From assembly GCA_039654915.1 (NCBI GenBank), contig CM077597.1, positions 35,252,001-35,316,000 of the forward strand: a stretch of 64,000 nucleotides of DNA, read 5' to 3'. The first letter of the stretch is position 1. Every line of letters begins with the position of its first letter. Both the position numbers and the translations under genes were made by a program. This document shows, piece after piece, positions 1-13,159 of this stretch. Source of the stretch: Aquilaria yunnanensis. Lineage: Eukaryota > Streptophyta > Magnoliopsida > Malvales > Thymelaeaceae. The notes beneath the pieces were generated by a model that was not told the origin of the DNA, ran no database searches, and saw nothing but the letters and a program-made list of their open reading frames with translations.

Positions 1-3000
1 TATGGGCTCATGGGCTTTTACTGCCTAACATGCATATGGCCCAATTTATCAAAGGACATGCTCAACTTGTTCAAGTTCTTATTTAAGCCCAATACATGCA
101 TTTAGGTCCAGTTTCATCATGCTTCAAGTTTCATGAAAAGCATACACTTTAATAATCATGCATAGGCCTTGGTGAGTCCACCAAGCAATAAAAAGCCCAA
201 AATGTCCAAAGTCCAATTACAAGCCATTTAAACCAAGTTTGGCCGAACTTAACTAAGTCCATAAATTTGGTCATTAAGGTGAGACCAACAAAATACACAT
301 GCTATCCAAGCAAGCCATAGAACACAAGTTTCCACCTTAAGACTTTGTTCCCACAACTCTAAACTTCAACTCCTGCACATAGTGTCCACACTTATTAGCT
401 TATTTACAAGCATATTATAAACTTAGATTATTTAGGAATATTTGAGCAACACTCCACACATACCCAACCTTACCAAAACAGAAAGAGTATTCCAAATACT
501 CTTAGCTCGATCTTTCAAGCACACCTTCCCTTACAAAAGTAGATAGGGCGGGTGAGTTATAAAACTCAATAAGGATTCCGTGGCATCCAATGCCTAACTT
601 ATGGCCTCCAAGGCCTAACATACGCCAAGCACGTAATGGAAAAATAATCCTATACTCCTGCAAAGAAAACATAAAGACAAAGAAAACACGAAGATACATG
701 GATATAACAATAATAATCATAATCGGGGGTTAGCGTGCACATCCAAACAAAGAAGCACACAAACACACACACCACTTAACACTTTATTCACAGAAGGGCA
801 GCAAGCATCCTTCATATTTTATGTCATTATTTCATATACTTAACGTTTTCAGAGAACTCACTTAGCATAAGAATTAAGGTGGCCTACTTAAATCCTAGCT
901 CATAATGCTTGCTTAACTTAGCTCATGAGCAAAACAGAATTGCCGAAGCAATGACATAACTTAGCCCTCTTATCACTCCTAGGATCATATGGTTCTTTGA
1001 CCATCACCTAGGGGCCCGAATACTCAAGAGAGTATAGGAATTGTTACCACCTCATAAAATGGGAGAATTACAAGTGTGTCATAATGGCTAAAAACCATTA
1101 TATTGTGTAATTCTCACCATAGTGTTTGAAGTATGGGGGGTAAAAAGGCATGATCAACACCTGCTTAAAAGTGTTCCAAGTTGGTAACTTGGTCCCCAAG
1201 AAAACCCTTAAGGATTGCTTGTTTGTCAAGCAACCTATGGACTTTTTGTAAGATTTTGGAAATTCGGGTACTCAATTGCAAAAATTTCACAAAAGAGATT
1301 TGGAGAGTTATGGGAAGGATATGAATGGTATGAAAGTGCTATTGGAGGACCAAATTTCTTATGGAAGAGAACTAAGGACAAAGAAAACACAAAAAGGCAT
1401 AAAGGACCTAAGTGTTCTAATGTAGGCCTTAAGATGTGTATGTCTATGACTTAAGTCAAATGGAAGTTTTGTGGAGTTATCCCACATAAGGGGGGCTGCT
1501 GAAGGAAGATAAGTATGGTCAAATGTGGGCCAAGAGATTAAGACTAAGAAACCATAGTCTTGTAGCAAGGAAAATGACATAAGACAAGGTTAAGACTACT
1601 TAAGTGTGTTTAGTGTACTTTTGACTATTTAAGTAGTCAAGACCACCTTTGCTCTCTAAATTTCGACCTCCACGAGCAAAAAGAAAACCAGCCCTCTCCT
1701 CCATACTTCCTCCATAGCCACCATACCTTCAAACTCAAAACTACTTGCAATTGAAGTCAAGGAAGCACAATTGGAAGCTATTTGGTGCTATTGATTGAGT
1801 GCACCTAGGATCAAGCTCCAATTTCAGCATACCCATCAAGGTAAGGGTTCTCTTGCTCTTGTGGATTGTTTTCTGTAATTTTCAAACATCCATGGAGCTA
1901 TGGCTAAGCTTGGAAGAGAGCCATGAGCTTGATGAACCAAGCTTATTGAGGGGAGTGCACTTATTGAAGGTTCTGTGACCTATTGTCAAGTGCCCAAAGA
2001 TGGCAGTAAAGTGAGGGTTTCTAGAGCCCAAAGTTAGTACTAACTAGTGTTAAAATCCTCCTAAGACCAAGCATTAGCTTGAGGAGGGCTGCCATAGTGA
2101 TTTGGTTAAGTTTATTACATGTTTTATGGACTAACCTATGGTATATGTTGCTGCCACATTTCATGTGTTTGTTGTTTGTGTTTGGCTGCTGCATTTGGTT
2201 GCTATATCTTGTATATATGCATTGTGGTTTTTTTTTTTTAGTGTCTTTGGATGAAGGTTTCAATGATGGTTACATTGCCTATTGAATCCAAGTGCTACCC
2301 TTACTAAGTTTCTCAATGAAACTTACTCCCCTCAATTCTGTCATTTCAAGTCCAGCTGAAAGATCACCTTCAAACTAACCTTTTTGGTTTGAGTTTTGAT
2401 CTGAAATTTAAGGTATGTGAACTAAAATATGTCTATTTGTGATCTGGAAATTTTGGTGATTTTAGGAGCACATTTGGTATTTTTAATGGTGGTACTTATT
2501 GTGTTGTGCAGCAGCTGTCCAGCATCCTGTTTTTGGAGTCCATTGTGTCTCAGGACCTCCTGTAACCTAGGGTGCGTATTTAGCTGAGTTAGGACCATAT
2601 TGTAGTGAATGTATGCATGTACATGTAGTGTATGTAAAATGAGACAAGTATGAGAACATTTGAGTAATGTTTTGGCTATGTAAGTGATGTGGTGCAAAGC
2701 TGCCTAAGTGTGAATGATGGGCTGCTTACTTGTAAATTCTGTTTTGACCACATAAAGTTGTTAAAATAAAGGGAATGTAATTCATATGTGTAATGGACAT
2801 ATATGGGATAGCCTTGGAGGTCTTTCCCCTTGTGAATGAAGAGTTTGAATGGTTTGGAAAAATTGTATGGGCAAAATGGTCCAAAAGTTGCCAGAATTTC
2901 GACTCTAGACCTAAGGTTTAATATCTCCCTGTGTAGAATGAATCTTGGTATGAAAATTTGACCACACCTAGAGGAAATCTAGATGGTTAACTGGGATTTA

Positions 3001-4706
3001 GAATTTCTGGATTTAGAGCCCTGTAGCCAAGGATATGACGTTGAAAAATTGGCTGAGTTACTGTTCATTTGGTCGGAATTTTGTAACCAGCTTCAAGAAT
3101 CCATAACTTGGTCCATAGGTGGGCTATTGATGTAAAACAAAATTCCTTGGTTTTATCTAAGTCTCCACTTCATAATGGAGCAAAGAAAATAGGGGGTTAT
3201 GAGGCTATAATGATACAGTTTATTAGTGGAAGTTACAGGTGCAGTAGCTGGCGACTAGAACTTAACAAGATTGCCTAATGTGTGGAAGCCAAAACTAAGA
3301 CTTGTGCTAGTGTTTTCCTTCTTTGCTGCCATGGTGTGCATGAAATGTGAATATGTCTGTGATGGTTGGACCAATATGCATGTATTTACATAGTGCCCAA
3401 GAGGGCCACTTGGGTATGCACACTAAGGGTAGTGTTCTGATGGCCTACAGAACATTACCAATCCTGGGAGTCTAAATGCACAGTTTTGGTACCATAACTG
3501 GACTACCCCGGAGTGCGTAACAGGAATCCTTACCCACACAACCTTAGCAACCAAGTTGCCCGAAAGCTTTAGAAGCTTGTTCCACTTTATTTTCCTTGCT
3601 TGTTGATTCTAGAAATTTATTTTCTAGCACAAGAACCAAAATGGCCGAATTTATTGGTAACCATAAAAATACCAAGAACACTTGGTGATTAGCTTAAATA
3701 ACACAAAATACCAAGAACACTTGGTGTATACTTACAGAACCTCAACTAGGAGGTAAGGCCAAATTTTTGAGCTTGACTTTCTTCAAGTTTCTTCTTGACT
3801 TCCTAGTTCCCAATGGCTTAGAAGCTCATGTATGGAAAGAGCTCCTTGATTTGAACTCAAGACCACCAACAAGGAGAGATGGCTAAAACTTCCTCCTTGG
3901 GTTTCTTTGAATCTTTCATTTGATTCTTGCTCTTTATGGTCTTAGAGCTTGAAATGTACCAAGAACACTTGGTTTTTCGTTGAGGAGGGTTGTTTGCTTG
4001 CTATGGCCGAATGTATTATGGAGGAGAAGAGTTGGATATGTGTTTGGAAGGCCAAGAACAAGTGTTGGCGGAAACTAGAGAGAAGGAGGAGAGAGTTGAG
4101 AGCAAATGAAGTGTTGGAGTGAGATGAAGTGCATGAAATGAGTGAGATTGAATGGGAGGAGTGTATGGCTGGCTATACCCATTCAAAATGGGTGGGAGAC
4201 ATATTTAGTGGAGCCATTAAAGAATTCTAATGGGAGACAAGTGTGGGGGACAAGGTGGAAGAGAAGTATGGGCAAGGCTTGGGTGAATTGTTTAATGGTG
4301 AGTGGAGTATGGGTGGAATAGTTTTTAATTGTGAGTGGAGGGTGAGTGGAGCATTATTTTAATGGGAAATGGGGGGATGGCCAGCCATTGCATGTTTTCC
4401 ATGAAAATGGGCTAATTCCCCATTTAGTCCTCCAATTATTTGAATTTTGGCAATTGAGCCCAACTTACAGAAGTTCCTTTGTTCAATTGAGTCCCTCACT
4501 TTTAAAATCCACCATTTTCACCGCTAAATCTCTTGGCCTAAGCCAAGCTTAGTTTCAAGAGTGTTCGACACTCAATTATTCCCAAGCCATACTTAATTCA
4601 ATGTCTCCTTAATTTAATTGAGCTTAATTCCCAATTAAGGAAAATTCTTGTGCTCTAAATCCACTTAGCCCGGGACCTAATCACTTTGGATTTTCTAGGC
4701 ATTACA
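1..4706 (-). repeat. Left (3') LTR of the chromovirus, interrupted by a solo LTR
   Basis: Homologous to 10435-12655. Its sequence is 1-1041 and 3523-4706 once the 2481-bp inserted solo LTR and one copy of its 5-bp TSD are discounted; the LTR would then be about 2829 bp, matching the 2830 bp of the right copy. It ends in ..GGCATTACA at 4706, next to the polypurine tract of the internal region. Confidence 0.93.
1042..3522 (+). mobile_element. Solo LTR (2481 bp) nested in the chromovirus LTR
   Basis: Begins TGTTACCACC and ends GCGTAACA. It is flanked by perfect 5-bp direct repeats GGAAT (1037-1041 and 3523-3527), and the uninterrupted allele (AGTATAGGAATCCTTACCC) is preserved in the right LTR near 11464-11482. 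No internal retrotransposon sequence is present, so this is an LTR-LTR recombination product. The same family forms the 3' LTR at 22266-24723, which fixes its orientation as plus. Confidence 0.95.
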
Positions 4707-4720
4707 ACACTCCCCTCCTT
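4707..4720 (-). other. Polypurine tract of the chromovirus
   Basis: On the minus strand the sequence reads TAAGGAGGGGAGTGT directly before the 3' LTR start TGTAATGCC. This is the plus-strand priming site for reverse transcription. Confidence 0.8.
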
Positions 4721-7700
4721 AACAAATTTGGTCCTCCAAATTTCTTAAGAGCTTAGGGAAGGTATCTGGGTAATTCTTAACCATTTCAGCTTTGACCTCC
4801 CATGTGGCCTCCTCCATAGAATGGTTAGTCCATTGGACTTTCACCATCAATATCCACCTACTCCTGAGCTTCCTAGTGTCCCTTGCCAATACCCAAATTG
4901 GTTCTTCTTCATAGGTGAGATCTTGGGTAATGGGTACACTAGTGACATGTACCATTTGTTTAGGATCAGAGACACACTTCTTCAACAAGCTTACATGGAA
5001 GCTGTAATGTACATGCCCCAGCTCAGGTGGTAGCTCTAACTTGTAGGCTACGTTTCCTATTATTGCGAGTATTAGGTATGGTCCTACATACCTCAGGGCT
5101 AATTTTCCCGGCTTGCAAAACCTCATTACTCCTTTCATAGGATATACTTTCAACCATACTCGGTCTCCTACCTGGAATTCCAGGTCTCTTCTTTTCTTGA
5201 GGTTGGCATATGATTCTTGCCTATTGTTGGCAGCCTTAATCCTTTCCTGGATTAGCTTAATTTTCCCAGTAGTCTCTCTTATGAGTTCTGGGCCTATTTC
5301 TAACTTATCACCTGGCTCATGCCAGCAGTGTGGGGTTATGCACCGTCTTCCATAGAGTGCCTCATAAGGTGCCATGCCGATCACTGAGTGATGGCTATTG
5401 TTATATGAAAACTGCACTAAAGGCAAGTGTTTATCCCATTCTTCCTGGAAGTCAATAACACAACACCTTAACATATCTTCCAAGGTTTGAATGGTCCTCT
5501 CAGTCTGTCCATCCGTTTGAAGATGGTATGTAGAGCTGAATTTTAGCTTCATGCCCAAGGCATGGTGCAAGGACTTCCAGAATCTGGAAACAAATCTTGG
5601 GTCTCGATTCGAGACAATGTCCTCTAGTACACCATGCAACCGTACTATCTCCTTAACATATAGCTGGGCTAACTTCTCCAAGGAGTCTGTAAGGTTTATG
5701 GGCAAGAAGTGGGCCGCATTAGTCAATCTATCCACTATGACCTAGATTGCATTACACTTTCTTCGGGTCAGTGGCAAACCCACTACAAAATCCATGGATA
5801 TGGATCCCCATTTTCTTTCTGGTATGGCCAAGCTCTGTAATTTACCACCAGGTCTCTGGTGCTCCACTTTGATTTGCAGACAAGTCATACACTTAGCCAC
5901 AAAAGCACCAATCTCTTGCTTCATATATGGCCACCAGAAATGGGATCTCAAATCCTTGTACATTTTTTGAGCTCTAGGATACATGCTCATCAAACTGGAG
6001 TGGGCTTCTTCTAGGATTTGTTGCCTGATTCCATCCTTATTTGGCACATAAATCTTATTCTGGAAGTATAATATTCTAGCCTTAAAGGAAAATCCTTGGT
6101 ACAATTTCCCTTGTTTTTGCCCGGAGATCCTAGGGATCTCCTCATCTTCAAGTTGAGCTTCCTGAATTAAGTCTTTCTACTCAGACCTAATAGTTAGGAC
6201 CTTTACTTAGTCCATTTCCCACTTTTCCCATTCTTGGGCCAACTCAGATAAACTGAGTACCTCTGCCTCAGCAGGCTCTCCAATGGCTTTGAGTATTCCC
6301 GTGTACTTCCTACTGAGAGCATCAGCCACCACATTGGCTTTCTCGGCCATATACTCGATGATGCACTCAAAGTCTTTCAGGTACTCAAGCCATCTTCTTT
6401 GCCTCATGTTCAGGTCCTTTTGTGTGAACAAGTACCTCAGACTCTTAGGGTCTGTGAAGATTTGGAATCTGCCTTTAAGTAGGTAGTGCCTCCATTGCTT
6501 CAGAGCAAAGATCACTGCTGGAAACTCCATATCATGAACTGGATAATTCTTCTCATGAGGCCTTAGTTGCCTTGACCCATAGGCTATTGCTTGTTTCCCT
6601 TGCATTAGGACACAGCCCAGACCTACTCGAGAAGCATCAGTGTAAACTATATACTCCTTAGTAGGGTCTGGTAAAACCAGTATTGGGGCTGTAGTCAATC
6701 TTTCCTTAAATTCTTGGAAACTAGCCTCACATTTCTCACCACACTCAAACTTTTGGTCCTTCCTTGTTAATTGAGTGAGCGGAGTTGCTAGTACAGAAAA
6801 TTTGGGCACAAATCTCCTATAGTAGCCAGCAAGTCCTAGGAAGCTTCTTATGTCCTTCACAGTCTGAGGTTGCTTCCATTCTAAGACAGCTTTAATTTTC
6901 TCGGGATCAACAGTTAAACCATGCTCATTGATCACATGTCTGAGAAATCCAATTTCCTTAGCCCAGAATTAGCACTTACTTAGTTTGCCATACAACTCAT
7001 GTTCCTTTAATAGGCTTAGCACCACTCTTAGGTGCTCCTTATGGGCTTTTTCATCCTTTGGGTACACCAATATTTCATCAATAAATACCACAACAAAGTG
7101 GTCCAAATAAGCCTTGAACACTCTTTGCATAAGGTCCATGAAAAAGGCTAGTGCATTAGTGAGCCCAAATGGCATCACCGTGTACTTAAAGTGACCATAT
7201 CTGGTCCTGAAAGCTGTCTTTGGGACATCTTCTTCCTTGATTCTCAGTTGGAAGTATCCAGATTTGAGGTCTATCTTAGAAAAGACCTTAGCTCCCTTCA
7301 AATGATCGAACAGATCCTCAATCCTTGGAAGGGGGTACTTATTCTTAATGGTCAGTGCATTGAGTTTCCTGTAATCAATGCACAACCTAAAGGTTCCATC
7401 TTTCTTCTTCACAAAAAGTACAGGTGCTCCCCAAGAAGATGTACTTGGCCATATGAAACCCTTATCAAGCAACTCATCCAGTTGCTTTCTTAGCTCCACC
7501 ATTTCAGGAATAGCCATCCTGTAATGATCAATGGATGCTAGTGCAACTCCTGGCACCAATCTGATCTCAAACTCAACCTCTCTTGCAAGAGGGAGTCCTG
7601 GAAGATTTGTGGGGAACACTTCAGGAAATTCTCTTATTATGGGTATTTTCCCTAGCTCTATTTCCACCTCAGTTCCACTTAACCCTAAGTATTCACCTTT

Positions 7701-8147
7701 TATTATTAAGGGTTTGTGTTCTACCACCTTTAAGAGATTTTCTGGGGCTAACCTAGATGATTTTTCTAGATATTAAGGTTTGTGTCCAAGCAGAGAGAGT
7801 TGCTTGGCATGGCAGTCTATGACTACTCGGTTGGCACTAAGCCAGTTCATTCCTAGGATGATGTCATATCCATTAGTATCCAAGACCATCAGGTCGGCTC
7901 TAAGTTCTAGTTTACCTAGCCTAAGCATGCAATCTTTTACCATATGGTATGTTATCATAACCTCATTCCTGGCAGTTTTAACCAGGTACATTTTATTCGT
8001 ATTGCATACTTCTAGGTTCATATCTTTGACTAGCTTAGAGGATACTACTGAAAAAGATGCTCCAGTATCAAGTAAAATTGATACTTCATAACCATTAATC
8101 ATAATGGTACATTTCAGAGCTTTCCTAACCAATTTGTCCTGGTCCAT
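4719..8147 (-). pseudogene. pol: pol of the chromovirus (protease, RT, RNase H, integrase, chromodomain), interrupted by in-frame stops
   Basis: Encodes the enzymes that copy and integrate the element. In order: aspartic protease (8147-7773, motif LLDTGAS); reverse transcriptase (7727-6969, with LCIDYRKLN and MPFGLTNA); RNase H (6935-6207, YTDAS); integrase zinc region (about 6050-5870, CMTC) and core (to about 5250, with QTDGQTERTIQ); and a C-terminal chromodomain (about 4900-4740, EEATWE). All pieces lie in one reading frame and are separated only by stops, at 7773-7775, 6969-6971, 6207-6209, 6177-6179 and 5742-5744; I see no frameshift. Catalytic damage: the RT box reads FIDEILVY instead of FIDDILVY, the second integrase aspartate appears as VSNRDPRF instead of VSDRDPRF, and the second zinc histidine is Tyr. 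It is dead as written. Confidence 0.9.
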
Positions 8148-9525
8148 TTCTTCCTCATCATCCTCGACTCCTATGACCTCTGGGTCATCTCATGCTCTCC
8201 TCGAAGCCTTAATCTGGAAAACCCTTCCAGTAGCTTGAGGTTGTCTCTTTATGCCCAGGGGCATGCTAGGGCCCTGATCCCTTCTCGATGCAGGTGGAGG
8301 CATATTGGGCCTTCTTATGGGCAATTGGCTCAGTGCCCATCTGTTATGAAACCCTCCTGGGGTCCTCTGGTCTCCTCCCCTGGTAGGATAGTCTTTTACC
8401 CAATGATCCTAGGCACGACACTTAAGGCATCCAAAAGTGAGCCTATAGCATGGCTTTTGGCCATGGAACTTTCCACATGTCTCACATTGTGGTCCATAGG
8501 GGGATGTTGTCTTCTCTCTCTTATTCCCCTTACTTGGCTCATATGACAAGCTTTCTTTGCCTCTTTTCTTATTGGACTTTTGCATCCCGCTAATGCTCCC
8601 AAGGCCATTCATGGCTTGCCCCCAGAATTCTTGTTCTAGCACCATAGCCCTTTGCACAATGTCATGGTACTTATGGGCTCACATAGCTCTGAGTATCAGC
8701 CTTAGCTCTGGCCTTAGTCCCCGAAGGAACCTTTTGGCCTTTAGGTCTTCCCGACCATCATACTGTGGAGTATACCGTATAAGGTTATTGAACCTCTGTT
8801 CATACTCCAGTACTGAGAGCTCCTTTTGCTCAAGCAAGTCAAACTCAACCTGCTTTTGATCCTTCAGTGCTTCACGGAAATATAGTTGCTAGAACACTCG
8901 TTGGAACTCAGCCCATCTCATTTTCCTTCTTCTATGAGCGGGCTTTCTAGCATTTCTGCTAGCATAAGTCCTATGGACTGTCCACCATAATTCAGCATTG
9001 TCCTCTAGCCTAAAGGTTGCCAGTAAGACCTTCTGAGAAGAGGAAACATCCATCCTTTCAAAGATCTTCTCAATTTGCTTCCTCTAGGTCATAACTGCTT
9101 CTAAACACTAGGGGTTTGAGGACAAGGAACCCTTCCAGTTGGCCTTCTCTTAGGCCTCCAGTGTTGTTAATATTGGGCCTCCCTCTTTGGGCCCTCACTA
9201 TTCCAGTGGTGACAGTGAGTTGGGTAGGCACCTCGATCTCTTCTATGTCAAGCTCTTCAGTATCTGGACTTTCTTCCTCTTCCTCCCTCATTTTTTGTCT
9301 AATTTCAGACCTTATCTTTCTAGCTCTTGGGTTTTTTCTTTCCTCATCCTCATCATCGCCATTTTCACTAGCTTGATCACCGAGCACTGGTTCCTTCCCC
9401 GGCCTTCTTCTTATTGATGGCTCTCTTTGCTGCCCAACAGGTTCTGGGACTTGGGCTTGACCCCTTGCCAGGATCTGCATGCTATTTGCTAATTGGGCCA
9501 TGGAGGCCTGCATAGCTTCCATCAT
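8148..9525 (-). pseudogene. gag: gag of the chromovirus, broken
   Basis: Structural polyprotein that would form the virus-like particle. From 9525 the N-terminal part is open for about 150 codons (an Ala/Gln-rich start, then a highly acidic Asp/Glu stretch), then shifts frame near 9070-9090. Downstream, in the same frame as pol, recognisable gag core follows (LWWTVHRT-like, LEYEQRFNNLIRYTP-like) and then a CCHC-type knuckle region with CETCGKFHGQKPC at about 8480. In-frame stops are visible near 8680, 8890 and 8410. The gag-pol junction shows no separate start, as expected for a single polyprotein in chromoviruses. Confidence 0.8.
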
Positions 9526-9810
9526 GGCTTCATTCTTCTCTGAGCATCAATACTAGGCCTAGCAACATTAGCCCCAATGGGCTCTGTAGGCCTCTGGGAC
9601 ATAGCTAGCATTCTCAATCCCCTGATGGGAAGTTTCATTTTCATTTCGGCCTCTGTTCATATTTCTGGTCCTCATCCTGTTCATAACAACAAGCAAGGCA
9701 CACAATTGCTCAATATTCATAAATACTCATTAGTGGACTTAACCTATGTGGGAACAAGTCTATACTATAACAATCATAGATGAAAAATTTAGGTCCTTAA
9801 GAGCAATCAT

Positions 9811-9822
9811 GCTCTGATACCA
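9811..9822 (-). other. Primer-binding site, initiator tRNA-Met type
   Basis: The minus strand reads TGGTATCAGAGC, three bases inside the 5' LTR end. It is complementary to the 3' end of plant initiator tRNA-Met, the usual minus-strand primer for chromoviruses and Copia elements. Confidence 0.9.
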
Positions 9823-9825
9823 AGC

Positions 9826-12655
9826 TGTCGTGCCCTAAACTGCCCCTAGCCCATTCAGGCCCGATTTACTTAAAACATGCAGTAGAAGTTTTTTTTTTCA
9901 TTATATAGAAGGGGGTTTTATTACTCATTAAGACTTATGGGCACAAACCCCAGGATACTTACCGGTACTAGCTCATTAAATTCTTTAATTAAGGTTAAGG
10001 TTGAGTGCTCTCGAAACAGGCTAGTACCTATGTGGAATTTTATGTGTTCATTTCATGGTCTTTACCAAGCTTAGCCAAATATATGCATGGCAACCAAAAC
10101 ACCAATTCAACTTGAAAACTTAACTTATTTTCATGCATATGCCTTGCATGCTTATGTGTGTTTTGGTATTTAGTAGTGCACATATTCACTTGATTCCACT
10201 AGATGCAATTTAGTTCACATGCATCCTTTAGTTCACATGCTGACATACATACACTTAATTTCTTTAGAAGCAATTCTTTAGCACATGCATCCAATTTTCA
10301 TGCTTCTCCAAGTTTACTTGCATGTTCTTCTTTAAGTGCACATACATAGCCAAACATTACATGCTTCCAACATAAACATGGGCTTATGGGCTTTTACTAC
10401 TTTAACATGCATTTGGTCTAACTTACCAACATAACATGGGCTCGTGGGCTTTTACTACTTAACATGCATATGGCCCAATTTATCAAAGGACATGCTCAAC
10501 TTGTTCAAGTTCTTATTTAAGCCCAATACATGCATTTAGGTCCATTTTCATCATGCTTCAAGTTTCATGAAAAGCATACACTTTAATAATCATGCATAGG
10601 CCTTGGTGAGTCCACCAAGCAATAAAAAGCCCAAAATGTCCAAAGTCCAATTACAAGCCATTTAAACCAAGTTTGGCCGAACTTAACTAAGTCCATAAAT
10701 TTGGTCATTAAGGTGAGACCAACAAAATACACATGCTATCCAAGCAAGCCATAGAACACAAGTTTCCACCTTAAGACTTTGTTCCCATAACTCTAAACTT
10801 CAACTCCTGCACATAGTGTCCACACTTATTAGCTTATTTACAAGCATATTATAAACTTAGATTATTTAGGAATATTTGAGCAACACTCTACACATACCCA
10901 ACCTTACCAAAACAGAAAGAGTATTCCAAATACTCTTAGCTCGATCTTTCAAGCACACCTTCCCTTACAAAAGTAGATAGGGCGGGTGAGTTATAAAACT
11001 CAATAAGGATTCCGTGGCATCCAATGCCTAACTTATGGCCTCCAAGGCCTAACATATGCTAAGCACGTAATGGAAAAATAATTCTATACTCCTACAAAGA
11101 AAACTTAAGGAGAAAGAAAACATGAAGATACATGGATATAACAATAATAATCATAATTGGGGGTTAGCGTGCACATCCAAACAAAGAAGCACACAAACAC
11201 ACACACCACTTAACACCTTATTCACAGAAGGGCAGCAAGCATCCTTCATATTTTATGTCATTATTTCATATACTTAAAGTTTTTGGAGAGCTCACTTAGC
11301 ATAAGAATTATGGTGGCCTACTTAAATCCTAGCCCATAATGCTTGCTTAACTTAGCTCATGAGCAAAACAGAATTGCCGAAGCAATAACATAACTTAGCC
11401 CTCTTATCACTCCTAGGATCATATGGTTCTTTGACCATCACCAAGGGGCGCGAATACTCAAGAGAGTATAGGAATCCTTACCCACACAACCTTAGCAACC
11501 AGGTTGCCCGAAAGCTTTAGAAGCTTGTTCCTTTTTATTTTCCTTGCTTGTTGATTCTAGAAATTTATTTTCTAGCACAAGAACCAAAATGGCCAAATTT
11601 ATTAGTAACCATAAAAATACCAAGAACACTTGGTGATTAGCTTAAATAACACAAAATACCAAGAACACTTGGTGTATACTTACAGAACCTTAACTAGGAG
11701 GTAAGGTCGAATTTTTGAGCTTGACTTTCTTCAAGTTTCTTCTTGACTTCCTAGTTCCCAATGGCTTAGAAGCTCATGTATGGAAAGTTCACCTTGATTT
11801 GAACTCAAGACCACCAAGAAGGAAAGATGGCTGAAACTTCCTCCTTGGGTTTCTTTGAATCTTTCACTTGATTCTTGCTCTTTATGGTCTTAGAGCTTGA
11901 AATGTTCCAAGAACACTTGGTTTTTGGTTGAGGAAGGTTGTTTGCTTGCTATGGCCAAATGTATTATGGAGGAGAAGAGTTGGAAATGTGTTTGGAAGGC
12001 CAAGAACAAGTGTTGGCGGAAACTAGAGAGAAGGAGGAGAGAGTTGAGAGCAAATGAAGTGTTGGAGTGAGATGAAGTGCATGAAATGAGTGAGATTGAA
12101 TGGGAGGAGTGTATGGCAGGCTATACCCATTCAAAATGGGTGGGAGACATGTTTAGTTGAGCCATTAAAGAATTCTAATGGGAGACAAGTGTGGAGGACA
12201 AGGTGGAAGAGAAGTATGGGCAAGGCATGGGTGAATTGTTTAATGATGAGTGGAGTATGGGTGGAATAGTTTTTAATTGTGAGTGGAGGGTGAGTGGAGC
12301 ATTATTTTGATGGGAAATGGGGGGATGGCCAACCATGGCATGTTTTCCATGCAAAATGGGCTAATTCCCCATTTCGTCGTCCAATTATTTCAATTTCGGC
12401 AATTGAGCCTAACTTACAAAAGTTCCTTTGTTCAATTGAGTCCCTCACTTTTAAAATCCACCATTTTCACTGCTAAATCTCTTGGCCTAAGCCAAGCTTA
12501 ATTTCAAGAGTGTTCAACACTCAATTATGCCAAAGCCATACTTAATTCAATGTCTCCTCAATTTAATTGAGCTTAATTCCCAATTAAGGAAAATTCTTGT
12601 GCTCTAAATGCACTTAGCTCAGGGCCTAATCACTTTGGATTTTCTGGGCATTACA
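9826..12655 (-). repeat. Right (5') LTR of the chromovirus, complete (2830 bp)
   Basis: Runs TGTCGTGCCC..GGCATTACA in plus orientation. It is bounded by the PBS on the left and by non-element DNA (GTTTTGTTT) on the right. It contains three copies of the palindrome ACCAAGAACACTTGGT (11619, 11658 and, with one change, 11906). Confidence 0.93.
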
Positions 12656-13159
12656 GTTTTGTTTAACATGTTGGGTAATAGTTCTGGAGGAGGGTTACGG
12701 GCTAGCCCAAGTGCATTAAGAACCAAATAATGCACCAAGTATTGGGTTAACACCTTGGACCCTAGGACCAACTTGCTAGTGCCTGAAACCATATAAGTAA
12801 ATGACCAAATGGCTTAGATTGGAAACATCCTAGGGTTCCACAGGTTGCCTTCTTACATGAGTTAGTTCAGTGGCCTAGTTGTTAGTGAATGACTGGGTAG
12901 TTGAATGAATGAGTTCCTTAGAGTAGCTGATCGATGGAGAGATTCAAGTCAAATGTCGCAAAGGTAAGTAGGTAAGTTTTATTTTGTTTCTAACGATTCA
13001 ATGCAGGAGGTAACCATGGAATGCAGGTGTGACCATAAAAGAAGAAAGGTGTAAGGAACTCATTCGGGGGTAAACGGATGGATAGGCCTTGTTCGTTAAT
13101 TAGCTATAATGTTGGAATTCTTGGTGCACCAAGATCCTTTTAAGATAGGATTTGAGCTC

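Larger units (their letters stand above)
1..12655 (-). mobile_element. Ty3/gypsy chromovirus (Tekay/Del-like), minus strand, left LTR truncated by window edge
   Basis: LTR retrotransposon read on the minus strand. The right LTR (its 5' LTR) is complete at 9826-12655; the left LTR (its 3' LTR) ends at 4706 and aligns to the right copy with an offset of 10434, so about 608 bp of it lie beyond the window. The internal part (4707-9825, about 5.1 kb) has, in element order, a PBS matching initiator tRNA-Met, gag, protease, RT, RNase H, integrase and a chromodomain, then a polypurine tract. The chromodomain and iMet PBS place it with plant chromoviruses. A solo LTR of another family sits inside its left LTR. 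By-eye LTR divergence over about 1.04 kb is roughly 2.6 %, so it is fairly recent, but gag and pol carry several stops. Confidence 0.93.
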
